Part shown: positions 15,654-22,818 of the stretch, in pieces | How the letters are laid out: the number at the start of each line of letters is the position of its first letter | Numbering within the stretch: position 1 is the first letter of the stretch | Notes under the pieces: model-generated | What the model was told of the DNA's origin: nothing | Database searches by the model: none | What the model saw: only the letters and a program-made list of their open reading frames with translations | Position numbers and translations under genes: made by a program | Source of the DNA: a virus | Strand: one strand, 5' to 3' | IMG/VR virus record: IMGVR_UViG_3300025759_000335 | Location: 1 to 34,076 of that record | Length of the DNA: 34,076 nt

Positions 15654-15869
15654 TCATACGCTTAATTTTTCGACTGGCGCGTTCTTGACCCACCACTTAT
15701 ATGCTCTCCAAGCTCTAAACCTGTTGATCATGCTGTAATACCCTTCTAGAGGCTGACAAAACCATACACCACTGCAAGTCCATAATTCAGCACCAGATTC
15801 ATGTATTAAAGTGTATTTACTCAAACTCCATTTATCCGGTTCGTTGTATACGCTTTCAATTAAGTTCAT
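15654..15869 (-). CDS. Hypothetical protein, 71 aa
   Basis: Small protein rich in Trp and Tyr (WTCSGVWFCQPLEGYYSM, then WRAYKWWVKNAP). The ATG overlaps the stop of the upstream coiled-coil gene (ATGA) and has a strong GGGGGAG ribosome binding site. No recognised domain. Confidence 0.65.
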   Translation of the reverse strand: MNLIESVYNEPDKWSLSKYTLIHESGAELWTCSGVWFCQPLEGYYSMINRFRAWRAYKWWVKNAPVEKLSV

Positions 15870-16027
15870 TTTTCTCTCCCCCTATATATCTCTCTAAATT
15901 TATCTAGCTCTTTTTTTAGAATCTCGTTTTCGTTTCTAAGTCTCCGATTTTGATCCGCTAAAAAAATCATACTGGCATCGCGCACATCATTAACTAGTCG
16001 GTCTGCGTATTCGATTGATTTAGTCAC
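15866..16027 (-). CDS. Small coiled-coil protein, 53 aa (GTG start)
   Basis: GTG at 16025-16027, overlapping the end of the 148-aa gene. The product has a hydrophobic patch (ASMIFLADQ) and a strongly helical tail (NRRLRNENEILKKELDKFR) typical of a leucine-zipper-like coil. It carries the ribosome binding site of the next gene in its last codons. Confidence 0.55.
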   Translation of the reverse strand: MTKSIEYADRLVNDVRDASMIFLADQNRRLRNENEILKKELDKFREIYRGREK

Positions 16028-16466
16028 GATTGACCTCAATTAATTTTGCCGAACGTTCAATTGTATACATTTTCTTAACCCCGTTTTCGCATTCAACAGT
16101 TAACCCATCACCAACTTGGACATTAAGCTCCATCATGAAGCTTGTCGCAGCTGTTTTAGCGTCAACACTAACGTAATCGTTTACCATGCCTCTATATTTT
16201 ACTGTGAAAGTTTTTGGCTTTGTTGACTTATCGATTAGATGCGTTGGTAGATCTTCATCTAAATCCAACAATTTACAACCCGCATCAATTGCGTTATCAA
16301 TCTCATGCATAGCACTCAAAGCAACATCCGCATCCTTAAGCACAAGCGTAAAAGTAACTGAACCAGAAGAGCATCCTATCTCATAAAATCTGATCTTATT
16401 CTCATGTTGAGTCCAAACACTCATCAATCGTGTGTTGATTCTCGAATCATTTGTTTTAATAATCAT
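16020..16466 (-). CDS. Hypothetical protein, 148 aa
   Basis: The ATG at 16466 (MIIKTNDSRINTRLMSVWTQ) is chosen because GGGGGA sits about 9 nt upstream; the frame is open further but without such a site and into the neighbouring gene. Mixed alpha/beta composition, with no clear motif. It lies in a row of small phage genes. Function unknown. Confidence 0.6.
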   Translation of the reverse strand: MIIKTNDSRINTRLMSVWTQHENKIRFYEIGCSSGSVTFTLVLKDADVALSAMHEIDNAIDAGCKLLDLDEDLPTHLIDKSTKPKTFTVKYRGMVNDYVSVDAKTAATSFMMELNVQVGDGLTVECENGVKKMYTIERSAKLIEVNRD

Positions 16467-16468
16467 AA

Positions 16469-16687
16469 TTATTCCCCCGTTATATTTATAGGTGCAGGTT
16501 CTCGCGACCAAACTACTTGAAACGTTAAACTTACCAGAATTATGCACCAACAAATTATGCCCAATACTTTAAGTATTTCTATAACGTTTTTGATACCACC
16601 ATCCTTATAAGCCAGATATAGTACTCCAATGAAAGATAGCAACATCATAACAACTAGCAGTTCACTTGGTGTTAGTAGTGTTTCCAT
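16469..16687 (-). CDS. Two-helix membrane protein, 72 aa
   Basis: Two transmembrane segments: ELLVVMMLLSFIGVLYLAY (residues ~9-27) and VLGIICWCIILVSLTFQVVW (~41-60), separated by a charged loop (KDGGIKNVIEILK), with a short polar tail. The ATG directly follows the stop of the 123-aa gene. Holin-like in shape; no specific evidence of lysis function. Confidence 0.65.
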   Translation of the reverse strand: METLLTPSELLVVMMLLSFIGVLYLAYKDGGIKNVIEILKVLGIICWCIILVSLTFQVVWSREPAPINITGE

Positions 16688-17059
16688 TTAATCTCCGCTC
16701 CCACTCATGTCATCATCTAAATTAGTCAGCCCTAAAAGTTCCCTTAACTCGTCTTGCAGTGACTCACGACCAACTTTCCTCCCCTTCTCGTACCATTCGG
16801 CTTGGAGTTTTTTATATTCCTTTTTGACATACCTTTTATAGGTCTCCCCATTCACTTTGATGCTTTCTGGAAGAGCATTGATGCCGGATGCTTTCTCAAC
16901 TGAAAGATCCCATGTATATTGGTCAATCACCTTGCTACAATCATGATCTAAATCGGACACACTATATGCACCGTCGTGCAGTATTTTCTCAAAACCACAG
17001 GTACTACACTTATAGCCGGTACCTGTTGAATTGACATCTTTGAATGTAGTGAAACTCAT
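16688..17059 (-). CDS. Hypothetical protein with N-terminal CxxC, 123 aa
   Basis: YKCSTCGFEK at residues ~16-25 and an HDC at ~39-41 suggest a small zinc site; the remainder is helical and charged (ETYKRYVKKEYKKLQAEWYE) and ends acidic (LDDDMSGSGD). It overlaps the lipoprotein stop by a few bases. No known family. Confidence 0.65.
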   Translation of the reverse strand: MSFTTFKDVNSTGTGYKCSTCGFEKILHDGAYSVSDLDHDCSKVIDQYTWDLSVEKASGINALPESIKVNGETYKRYVKKEYKKLQAEWYEKGRKVGRESLQDELRELLGLTNLDDDMSGSGD

Positions 17060-17370
17060 AGACCCACCCCTCTTGTCACCGTATTAGACTCATCACTTGT
17101 CACACCTTCGTACACTATCGCTGTTATTCTAAAGTAATATGTTCCCGGCACTAGCTTTACTACTGTTTGATTGCTAGGTGCTTTAATTATCTTACTGTGA
17201 TTTAGGTTATCGCGCTCAGTGCCCCATCTTAGCTCGTAGTGCGATATGTCGGCCTCTGCTAATTCACTACCATCGACGTTGTAACTAGGAGGTACCCAAC
17301 TTAGGGATACCATCTTACCTCCACCACAACCCTGTACTAATAACATTAAAACTATTACAAAGTATTTCAT
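17056..17370 (-). CDS. Small lipoprotein with fibronectin-III-like domain, 104 aa
   Basis: A signal sequence MKYFVIVLMLLVQGC ends in a lipobox-like VQGC with Cys15 as candidate lipidated residue, which fits a Gram-negative host envelope. The rest resembles a fibronectin type III fold: VSLSWVPPS, then ISHYELRWG and GTYYFRITAIVYEGVTSDES. A role at the cell surface, such as superinfection exclusion or lysis (outer-membrane spanin partner), is possible; the fold does not fit a classical spanin. Strong AGGAG upstream. Last gene of intermediate composition before AT-rich DNA begins. Confidence 0.8.
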   Translation of the reverse strand: MKYFVIVLMLLVQGCGGGKMVSLSWVPPSYNVDGSELAEADISHYELRWGTERDNLNHSKIIKAPSNQTVVKLVPGTYYFRITAIVYEGVTSDESNTVTRGVGL

Positions 17371-17405
17371 TGTATCTCCTATTAATGGATTAACTGTATT
17401 ACTAG

Positions 17406-17573
17406 TTACAGTCCTCTATCTTTACTTGATGTTATAAGAGGTTTCTGCCCTTCTTTTAATTTCCAATCAATTGAAGCTTTACATAACCTACATACTTTCT
17501 TATTAATACTTCTAAATGTAATTGTGAATTCATGATTACATTGTTGTACATTCTTAACTGTTTTATCAGGCAT
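17406..17573 (-). CDS. Small Cys/His protein, 55 aa
   Basis: ATG at 17571-17573 with AGGTGA upstream. Product has CNHEFTITF (Cys12, His14) and CRLC (28-31), a likely zinc site, then a basic segment. First gene of clearly AT-rich DNA seen from the left. Function unknown. Confidence 0.6.
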   Translation of the reverse strand: MPDKTVKNVQQCNHEFTITFRSINKKVCRLCKASIDWKLKEGQKPLITSSKDRGL

Positions 17574-17586
17574 TGACTCACCTTTA

Positions 17587-17826
17587 CTATTTAATTGAAT
17601 CTAACTCATTAAGTAACTTTTCATTTTCAACTTTTCTACTTTCAAATTCTTGATCACCTTCAAAATATTCAATCATCTTATTACCAAGATCTTTAAGGTA
17701 TCCTTGTTTAATTGATTCCAATATAGATCCAATATTAATACTCTCTGGATCATCTTCTATTGCCCAAGCTATAGAATCCACTATTTCAAGATCAGTTGCA
17801 TATAACGCAATATCATTAATATCCAT
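17587..17826 (-). CDS. Acidic early-type protein, 79 aa
   Basis: Short, acidic, helical protein (DDPESINIGSILESIKQGY, then a C-terminal charged coil). Small acidic proteins of this kind are common among phage early host-takeover genes. No family recognised. Confidence 0.6.
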   Translation of the reverse strand: MDINDIALYATDLEIVDSIAWAIEDDPESINIGSILESIKQGYLKDLGNKMIEYFEGDQEFESRKVENEKLLNELDSIK

Positions 17827-17838
17827 AATTGTTTAATC

Positions 17839-18048
17839 CTAACAATGTATTAAAAGTATTAAATTTATAACCATAGTTATTAACAATGTTATAAACATTA
17901 GTGCTATTAAATCATCTGTACTAGTATCTTTATTCCTATATTTATTTATAGTCATAGCTATTAAACAAATAGCTAATGCTACTGTTAGCCCTAAAGAATT
18001 AAATACTGATACCAATGTAATATCACTTAATCCATTAATTTCAATCAT
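17839..18048 (-). CDS. Two-helix membrane protein, 69 aa
   Basis: Hydrophobic segments LTVALAICLIAMTIN and LIALMFITLLITMVINLILL separated by a charged loop. The start overlaps the stop of the 65-aa gene (ATGTTAA context). Function unknown. Confidence 0.6.
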   Translation of the reverse strand: MIEINGLSDITLVSVFNSLGLTVALAICLIAMTINKYRNKDTSTDDLIALMFITLLITMVINLILLIHC

Positions 18049-18242
18049 GTTAAATTACCTTTCTTCTTTCTCCAGGTACGTTTAGCTAATGGATTAAGCT
18101 CTTCCCAGCTAGGTCTAGGAGTACCATCATGATAGCTAGGCTGCTTAATCAGATTCAATTCGTAAGCATGACGACCTCTTTCTTCATTAGAGATAAGTAC
18201 GGTTTCACCACTAAATTTACATCGCTTAGTAATCTCAATCAT
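18045..18242 (-). CDS. Small basic protein, 65 aa
   Basis: Contains a CKFSGE segment and a basic C-terminus (LAKRTWRKKKGN). Ribosome binding site AGGGA about 9 nt before the ATG. It overlaps both neighbours, as in tightly packed early operons. No domain recognised. Confidence 0.6.
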   Translation of the reverse strand: MIEITKRCKFSGETVLISNEERGRHAYELNLIKQPSYHDGTPRPSWEELNPLAKRTWRKKKGNLT

Positions 18243-18516
18243 TTCTACTATCCCTCTGTTTAATTAATGATTGCATTGTGCCTCTTGCTATACCTAACCA
18301 AGATGCTGCTTTAGTTTGATTAACCTGATCTCTGTATCCTGCTCTTGGCATACGTGTAGTCATAATATTCAATACAATATCATTGATATTATTTAACATC
18401 CCATGGTATGCCTCTCTAGTAAGCTCCTCATTAGCAACTAGTAGAGCTTCTATGTGCGGTTCAATATCTTTCTTAACTTGATTAATCACTTGCCTATATT
18501 CGTCTTTGTTTAGCAT
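18235..18516 (-). CDS. Fis-type helix-turn-helix protein, 93 aa
   Basis: The C-terminal segment QVNQTKAASWLGIARGTMQSLIKQ (residues ~63-88) fits a Fis/NtrC-type helix-turn-helix, with KAASWLGI as first helix and GTMQSLIK as recognition helix. The N-terminal two thirds are helical and may dimerise. Probably a small transcription regulator of early phage genes. GGAGAA upstream of the ATG. Confidence 0.75.
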   Translation of the reverse strand: MLNKDEYRQVINQVKKDIEPHIEALLVANEELTREAYHGMLNNINDIVLNIMTTRMPRAGYRDQVNQTKAASWLGIARGTMQSLIKQRDSRND

Positions 18517-18545
18517 TATATTTCTCCAATTAATTAGTGCTTTAA

Positions 18546-18781
18546 CTACCTTGGCGATTGAACTGTTGTCACGTTAGCCCCGAAGGTATGTATGTTAAAG
18601 CGGTTTACGGGCGTCTTCACAAGGAAATTCACCGTTACATTATTAGCGTTTAGTAACGTTACATCTCCAATCTGGTACTTATCCCAACCGTTCACATCGC
18701 TACATGTTATGGGTTGTATTTTTCCCTTCGAGCAATCGCCTTACAGACTCTTTTGTCACTTACAATAAGTTGTAAGCTCAC
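18546..18781 (-). pseudogene. Frame-disrupted or frameshifted gene, ~78 aa combined
   Basis: A GTG at 18781 overlapping the upstream stop opens a frame of 24 codons (SLQLIVSDKRVCKAIARREK) that ends in TAA at 18707-18709. The -1 frame then runs on without a start codon to TAG at 18546-18548, giving CSDVNGWDKYQIGDVTLLN and a beta-rich rest. The two overlap across a GGGAAAAAT run at about 18714-18722. Joined by a -1 shift they make a sensible 78-residue protein, so this is a recent frameshift, a sequencing error, or a programmed -1 frameshift. Confidence 0.55.
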
Positions 18782-19239
18782 ATTCTTTTTGCTCTCTTCT
18801 TTGCTTCAGAAGACCAGCGTTTGTTCTTTGATCTATTTTGCAGCATTGATTGCCGATAAACGGTTGACCAATCTTTCCCGTATCGGTTCTTATACATCCT
18901 CTTTACTGTTTTTGGATTCAAGCCTTTGAACGGAGAGTCTTTACTATTCAATCTCGGTTGCCACCCTTCTTGATAGGCATTCAACCACCACGAACCATCT
19001 CTTTTTGCTTCCCATTCGTTTAGAACATCTTCAACTGTTCTGTTTTGGTGGTATGCATAGTGCATTGCTCGTGAGATTACCCATTTGAAACGCTCTAGAA
19101 ATTCAGCTTTCTCACGCATAGGCTTTCTATTAAAACGTTGTCGATATCTTTCGGCTTCTTCAACATCTCTTTTATATGCGGCTTTTAGAGAGATGTACCC
19201 AGGAGATTTGCATACCTGCTTCCAATCTATTTTTATCAT
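18778..19239 (-). CDS. Basic phage protein, 153 aa
   Basis: Helical, very basic, Trp-rich protein; EEAERYRQRFNRKPM and FKWVISRAMHYAYHQN in the first half, a conserved-looking GSWWLNAYQEGWQPRL (residues ~83-98) and a Lys/Arg-rich C-terminus (SSEAKKRAKRM). It reminds me of hypothetical proteins in podoviruses, but I cannot name a function; nucleic-acid binding is plausible from charge. The DNA is GC-richer than its surroundings, suggesting later arrival. GGAGAA upstream of the ATG. Confidence 0.65.
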   Translation of the reverse strand: MIKIDWKQVCKSPGYISLKAAYKRDVEEAERYRQRFNRKPMREKAEFLERFKWVISRAMHYAYHQNRTVEDVLNEWEAKRDGSWWLNAYQEGWQPRLNSKDSPFKGLNPKTVKRMYKNRYGKDWSTVYRQSMLQNRSKNKRWSSEAKKRAKRM

Positions 19240-19587
19240 TCTATTTCTCCATATTTATACATATTATTGATTAAAGTTTAATCAAATCTATTAAATAGAA
19301 TTTTGGATTAAATTAGGTAGTTAGTCTTGAGGGTAGGTTAATGCTTTTTTATTGGTTTTAAAAAGTTAGGATTGAGGTAGACTTATTTTAGAAGTTCTAT
19401 AGAAGTTCTATTTTAAATAAAAAATAACCCCTAAATCTGTATGATTAATATACAGAGATAGAGGTATCAGTTTGCGAGGTGGAGCTTCTTTTTATACTTC
19501 TTATAAGAAGTACTTAGTTATTATAATTCTTCTTATACATGTTCTATTTCTTATCACAACAAAGCACGGATGTGCTTCTTAATAATC
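19240..19587. other. AT-rich intergenic region with palindromes
   Basis: About 350 bp without a credible gene. It holds several structures: GATTAAAGTTTAATC near 19266, tandem AGAAGTTCTAT copies at 19390-19410, CTGTAT/ATACAG hairpin at about 19438-19456, a palindrome ACTTCTTATAAGAAGT near 19497 and an AAGCAC/GTGCTT hairpin at 19562-19577 just after the 64-aa gene. It lies upstream of the leftward early-gene run 17.4-19.2 kb, so it probably contains promoter(s) and a terminator. The AGAAGTTCTA motif recurs at 24256. Confidence 0.5.
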
Positions 19588-19782
19588 TTATCTCTCAATA
19601 GATTCCATTAAATTAAAGAAGTCTTCTTTAGATTTATCCTTAATCTCCTCCATTAAGTCAGGAAATTGATGAGTAAAAATAGGTCTATCTAATAGTATCT
19701 CTGCATACTCATGAAAAGCACTAAATGGTCCTATTAGTATCCCTGTATACGCAGTTATTATTGCTGATTCTTGTTTAGTCAT
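19588..19782 (-). CDS. DUF7736-like phage protein, 64 aa
   Basis: The text AIITAYTGILIGPFSAFHEYAEILLDRPIFTH is typical of a very widespread small phage protein family that I know as DUF7736 (name from memory). Its function is not established. Length matches the family. Confidence 0.75.
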   Translation of the reverse strand: MTKQESAIITAYTGILIGPFSAFHEYAEILLDRPIFTHQFPDLMEEIKDKSKEDFFNLMESIER

Positions 19783-19806
19783 AATATCTCTCTTTACTGA
19801 ATTTTA

Positions 19807-20271
19807 TTAAAATTTACCTGGAGCTACTTGTAAACAAGTGATTCCAGCATTTCTCCACATATCAACTACTTGCTGTCTATCTTCAAATACAGCTTTTAAT
19901 CTATTTTTATCAATATCTAACATAGAATTTAACCACTGTTCTTTTAATAACCAGTCTTTGGTATAGTCACCATTACTACGCATAACTAACTTATTTGGGT
20001 AATACTTAAACAGTGCTCCTAATGAAGAATATTTATCTAGCCAATCAATTGTTAATTGACGTTCACTTTCTCTTCTACCTGTAAATACCCATATTTCGTG
20101 ATTTACCTGGAGTGTTTCCATTATTTCAAGTATAGGTATGTTAGGAGTATCGTTTTCACAAAGTTTATAGAACCTATCCCACTTATCTGAGGACGTCTCA
20201 TTTATTATATGTGTTCTATGGTCTATTAAACTTAAAGTACCATCCATATCAAATATATATAATGATTTCAT
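19807..20271 (-). CDS. HAD-superfamily phosphatase, 154 aa
   Basis: Probably a nucleotide or polynucleotide-end phosphatase. With the start at 20271 (MKSLYIFDMDGTLSLIDHR) the catalytic DxD is Asp8/Asp10; the second motif is WVFTGRRES with Thr; motifs III-IV are around Lys and FEDRQQVVDMWRNAGI. The DRQQVV...AGI end resembles the 3'-phosphatase domain of T4 PseT/PNKP and phage nucleotidase relatives. An upstream ATG at 20310 is less likely. A kinase gene of matching type is found at 13.0 kb. A terminator lies just upstream. Confidence 0.88.
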   Translation of the reverse strand: MKSLYIFDMDGTLSLIDHRTHIINETSSDKWDRFYKLCENDTPNIPILEIMETLQVNHEIWVFTGRRESERQLTIDWLDKYSSLGALFKYYPNKLVMRSNGDYTKDWLLKEQWLNSMLDIDKNRLKAVFEDRQQVVDMWRNAGITCLQVAPGKF

Positions 20272-20295
20272 TAGTTTATAATATCTCCCTTTAAT

Positions 20296-20340
20296 AAAAA
20301 AAAAACTCACTAAAGCAACCGGATGGTTGCCCTAATGAGT
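20296..20340 (-). terminator. Strong Rho-independent terminator
   Basis: Long minus-strand stem ACTCATTAGGGCAACC/GGTTGCTTTAGTGAGT (some G-T pairs) with a 4-nt loop, followed by nine T residues. It ends transcription from the RNA polymerase/wHTH genes upstream. Confidence 0.9.
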
Positions 20341-20353
20341 ATACAATTTAATT

Positions 20354-20375
20354 AAAAACCCCTCAGATGCAGGGT
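20354..20375 (-). terminator. Second, weaker terminator hairpin in tandem
   Basis: Minus-strand AACCC...GGGTTTTT hairpin between the 83-aa gene and the strong terminator, making a tandem pair. Confidence 0.5.
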
Positions 20376-20386
20376 TATATACTTGA

Positions 20387-20638
20387 TTATTTTATATACT
20401 CTGTACCTTTACTAGTTATATGAAAATCTCCCCTACATCCACAACAACACCCAACAATTAAACCCTGTTTACGTAGCTTTTTTAATTTAGCTAATAATAG
20501 TTTAGGTGGTATAGTGTTAGATACTGCATTAATTATTGATCTAGGAGTATCTGGTAAATCAAACCAAGTACAGCCAATTCCTCCATGAATGTTAATGAAA
20601 TTAAGTATTTGTATAGTATCTAAATCTTTACATTGCAT
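20387..20638 (-). CDS. Putative winged-helix-like regulator, 83 aa
   Basis: Residues ~1-30 and ~35-80 resemble a small winged helix: LLAKLKKLRKQGLIVGC followed by a strand-like end GDFHITSKGTEYI. The run GCCCGCRGD is cysteine-rich. It follows the polymerase genes by a few bases and ends at tandem terminators, so it is co-transcribed with the polymerase. A transcription-accessory role is an inference. Confidence 0.6.
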   Translation of the reverse strand: MQCKDLDTIQILNFINIHGGIGCTWFDLPDTPRSIINAVSNTIPPKLLLAKLKKLRKQGLIVGCCCGCRGDFHITSKGTEYIK

Positions 20639-20647
20639 AGTATTTAC

Positions 20648-21631
20648 TCAACTAAGTGCGTATTCACTCTCTCTGATATATTTACTAAGATCATTAGTAG
20701 ACTTCTCTATAACTACCTTTGATCCAGTAATCTGACTACATATATCTGCTAGTAAGCTACTATCTGCTATCTCAGCTAGTATGCTCCTGTACAGCTCTCT
20801 AACTATATTCCCATACTTAGGACTAAAGCAGAAAGAATCATGGATATGAGCCAACTCAAAGCCTCTCAGCTTAGCCTTACGAACCATCTCTCTTACTACA
20901 TAGGAATCTACAGAGTGGATTACATTTGCACAAAGTGGACTACTAATCTTACTAGGTTGATTGGATTCAAATCTATAGGTAAAGGTAGTATGGTCTAATT
21001 CATCTACCTCTATTCTAGCATTAACCATCTCCTTAACCTTACAGACTACTTTATGCCCATCTGGCATTACCCAACTATGCTCTAAAGCATTGTTATCCCA
21101 GCAGCTTTGAAGTAGGTTCTTAACTTCTTCAGCTCCTGTAAATCCTTCCTCCAATACAGTATAGAAAGCTTTCTGTTGAGCTTCTGAGAGAGTATCTTGG
21201 GTTAATTTACAATAATAGTTAGTCATAACTGGAAGCTTGATATCACCTCTTACAACAGCCTCAGAAGGCTCTAGTAAGGCATTCATCTTATCTGCAACAT
21301 AGGTATAAACATCCTCTCTTTTCCCTGTATGGATCAAATTAGTCCTTAGAGCAGTCTCTCTACATCCTGATAGACAAGCCATTAGCTGAATACCTGATGC
21401 TGTGCTATCTAGGAACATGTTATGACCTGTCTCATTCCCATTCATACTACTCCTATAAGCCATAACAGCTTTAGCCATTAGATATGGTTCATCTGCTTTA
21501 GGTATAATGTCCTCCAAGCTATCAACATTCATATGAAACCAAGCTAATCTATGATCCCAAGTCTCTTTATCTAATCCAAAACAATTAGCTATATCAATTC
21601 TTAAGTAATCTAATCCACTGAAATACTTCAT
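20648..21631 (-). CDS. T7-type RNA polymerase, C-terminal catalytic subunit, 327 aa (N4 RNAPII-like)
   Basis: Carries the catalytic core of a single-subunit RNA polymerase: FLDSTASGIQ (Asp75 equivalent to T7 Asp537), IKLPVMTNYYCK (Lys132 and Tyr140 equivalent to T7 Lys631 and Tyr639), ANVIHSVDSYVVR (equivalent of T7 His784 region) and HIHDSF (Asp265 equivalent to T7 Asp812). The end YIRESEYALS matches the T7 C-terminal foot. The N-terminal part of the fold is encoded by a separate gene at 21818-22714. GAGG lies 8 nt before the ATG, so it is independently initiated. The T7 Arg632 position is Leu. Confidence 0.95.
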   Translation of the reverse strand: MKYFSGLDYLRIDIANCFGLDKETWDHRLAWFHMNVDSLEDIIPKADEPYLMAKAVMAYRSSMNGNETGHNMFLDSTASGIQLMACLSGCRETALRTNLIHTGKREDVYTYVADKMNALLEPSEAVVRGDIKLPVMTNYYCKLTQDTLSEAQQKAFYTVLEEGFTGAEEVKNLLQSCWDNNALEHSWVMPDGHKVVCKVKEMVNARIEVDELDHTTFTYRFESNQPSKISSPLCANVIHSVDSYVVREMVRKAKLRGFELAHIHDSFCFSPKYGNIVRELYRSILAEIADSSLLADICSQITGSKVVIEKSTNDLSKYIRESEYALS

Positions 21632-21632
21632 A

Positions 21633-21821
21633 TTATTTATCCTCTAATTTATCAATTCGATCATGTAATGTATTTAACTCATCAGCTAGATATGATGTAA
21701 CTTTCCCATAATGCCTGTTTAGAAATATACATCCCTGAGTAAGTAAACGTATTTTGGCACAGCAATAGATATGGCAAACGGCTGATGCACTAAGTAATCC
21801 AACTAATATGTACTCATTCAT
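21633..21821 (-). CDS. Small membrane/coiled-coil protein between polymerase halves, 62 aa
   Basis: N-terminal transmembrane helix (YILVGLLSASAVCHIYCC, residues ~4-21), then a soluble segment ending in a coil (YLADELNTLHDRIDKLEDK). Its ATG overlaps the stop of the polymerase N-terminal gene (ATGA), and its TAA lies one base before the C-terminal subunit ATG, so the three are one coupled unit. It could tether the polymerase to the inner membrane; in N4, middle transcription is, as I recall, reported to be membrane-associated. No family recognised. Confidence 0.75.
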   Translation of the reverse strand: MNEYILVGLLSASAVCHIYCCAKIRLLTQGCIFLNRHYGKVTSYLADELNTLHDRIDKLEDK

Positions 21822-22714
21822 TTAACTATTTCCTCTGTAAGTAGTTCTTTATTATGAAACTCTATCAATGCTTTACGGTAAGAGTTTCCTTGTAGATTCA
21901 CATGATAACCTTGTGAATAGCTCCTACCTCTAAAGTCATATTTCCATACGAAGTAGAACTTATTCCCTTGATCCAATAGTTCTGAATATACTTCTTCACT
22001 AGTCTCCACTAATCTTAAGAAGTTAGCTTTCTTCTCAGAACTATCTAATATCTTCTTAGACTCTTCTACAAACTCCAATACATCAGTATTAATACTCCAA
22101 GCTATCTTCTGTAAAGTATTAATAGTATTAAGGTTTTGTTTTCTAGGAGTATGATTAATACTACCTAATACAACATTACCACTTCCTGTAAGATGACCTC
22201 CTTCATAGTTACTCTTCCAAGGGATTGGTTTACATACCATAGGTGGTAAATACTTAGTACCATCTATAAACTTACGTACATTAGTACTTACTTCATAGTT
22301 TGGTTTAATACTTAATGTACCTGTACCATTATCTTCATTACTGCTATGAAGTAAGGAGTACAACTCTCCTTCACATACAGCAATAATCTCAGCTGCTGTC
22401 TTAACTGCATCCAATATGTTTTTATAATGCATACTGCTAATTAGCTGAGATATAACTACTTGTATTGGGGATACTTCCGCTTCAATAGTTAATACTATTA
22501 CAGTTAAATCTATTGCTAACTTTAAACTAGATGTTTTAAGTCCCTGTATTCTTTTACATTTACTACCATATGAATATTCCCCTGTTCTATATTCATCAAT
22601 ACTTTTCATTAAGTCTTTTATAATAGGACTTTCTAAATTTACCTCCTCTAGTACTACATCTTTAATATGTTTCTTACTGTATTTAAGTTCCGTTCTATAC
22701 TGTGCTTCAAACAT
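21818..22714 (-). CDS. T7-type RNA polymerase, N-terminal subunit, 298 aa (N4 RNAPII-like)
   Basis: Covers the region of T7 polymerase before the catalytic palm: LPPMVCKPIPW (T7 PPKPW region), QKIAWSINTDVLEF (T7 NTAWKINKKVL) and YDFRGRSYSQG (T7 DWRGRVY, the D-x-R-G-R motif), ending LQGNSYRKALIEF, exactly where the second subunit takes over. The ATG at 22714 is preferred over a GTG at 22753 because GGAGGG lies 7 nt upstream. Like N4 RNAPII it lacks the ~260-residue T7 N-terminal promoter-binding region, so an accessory protein is likely needed at promoters. Confidence 0.93.
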   Translation of the reverse strand: MFEAQYRTELKYSKKHIKDVVLEEVNLESPIIKDLMKSIDEYRTGEYSYGSKCKRIQGLKTSSLKLAIDLTVIVLTIEAEVSPIQVVISQLISSMHYKNILDAVKTAAEIIAVCEGELYSLLHSSNEDNGTGTLSIKPNYEVSTNVRKFIDGTKYLPPMVCKPIPWKSNYEGGHLTGSGNVVLGSINHTPRKQNLNTINTLQKIAWSINTDVLEFVEESKKILDSSEKKANFLRLVETSEEVYSELLDQGNKFYFVWKYDFRGRSYSQGYHVNLQGNSYRKALIEFHNKELLTEEIVK

Positions 22715-22747
22715 AGGAGTACCCTCCAGATAAGAGTTAATATTAAC

Positions 22748-22764
22748 TACCACTTCACAAAAAT
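22748..22764 (-). promoter_or_regulatory. Conserved 17-nt element upstream of the RNA polymerase gene (copy 1)
   Basis: Minus strand ATTTTTGTGAAGTGGTA, 33 nt before the polymerase start. Identical to copy 2 and 15 of 17 to copy 3. The fixed distance to the next start codon suggests a promoter for a phage RNA polymerase; if the phage's own enzyme reads it, the gene would be autoregulated. Confidence 0.65.
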
Positions 22765-22818
22765 TAAGGAATAAAAGTAAGGAGTTACACCAAGATAGAC
22801 ATGCTTGTGTGCTTTTAA

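Noticed and set aside
15600-15656. 20-codon frame starting GTG (KKEWWHKHKQTIKEEYDN) before the MazG-like gene
   Set aside because: It overlaps the next start neatly but has no ribosome binding site and is too short to support.
18235-20638. Toxin-antitoxin or lysogeny switch from the helix-turn-helix genes
   Set aside because: The two putative DNA-binding proteins lack divergent promoters, a recognisable toxin partner or operator repeats; they sit inside early phage operons.
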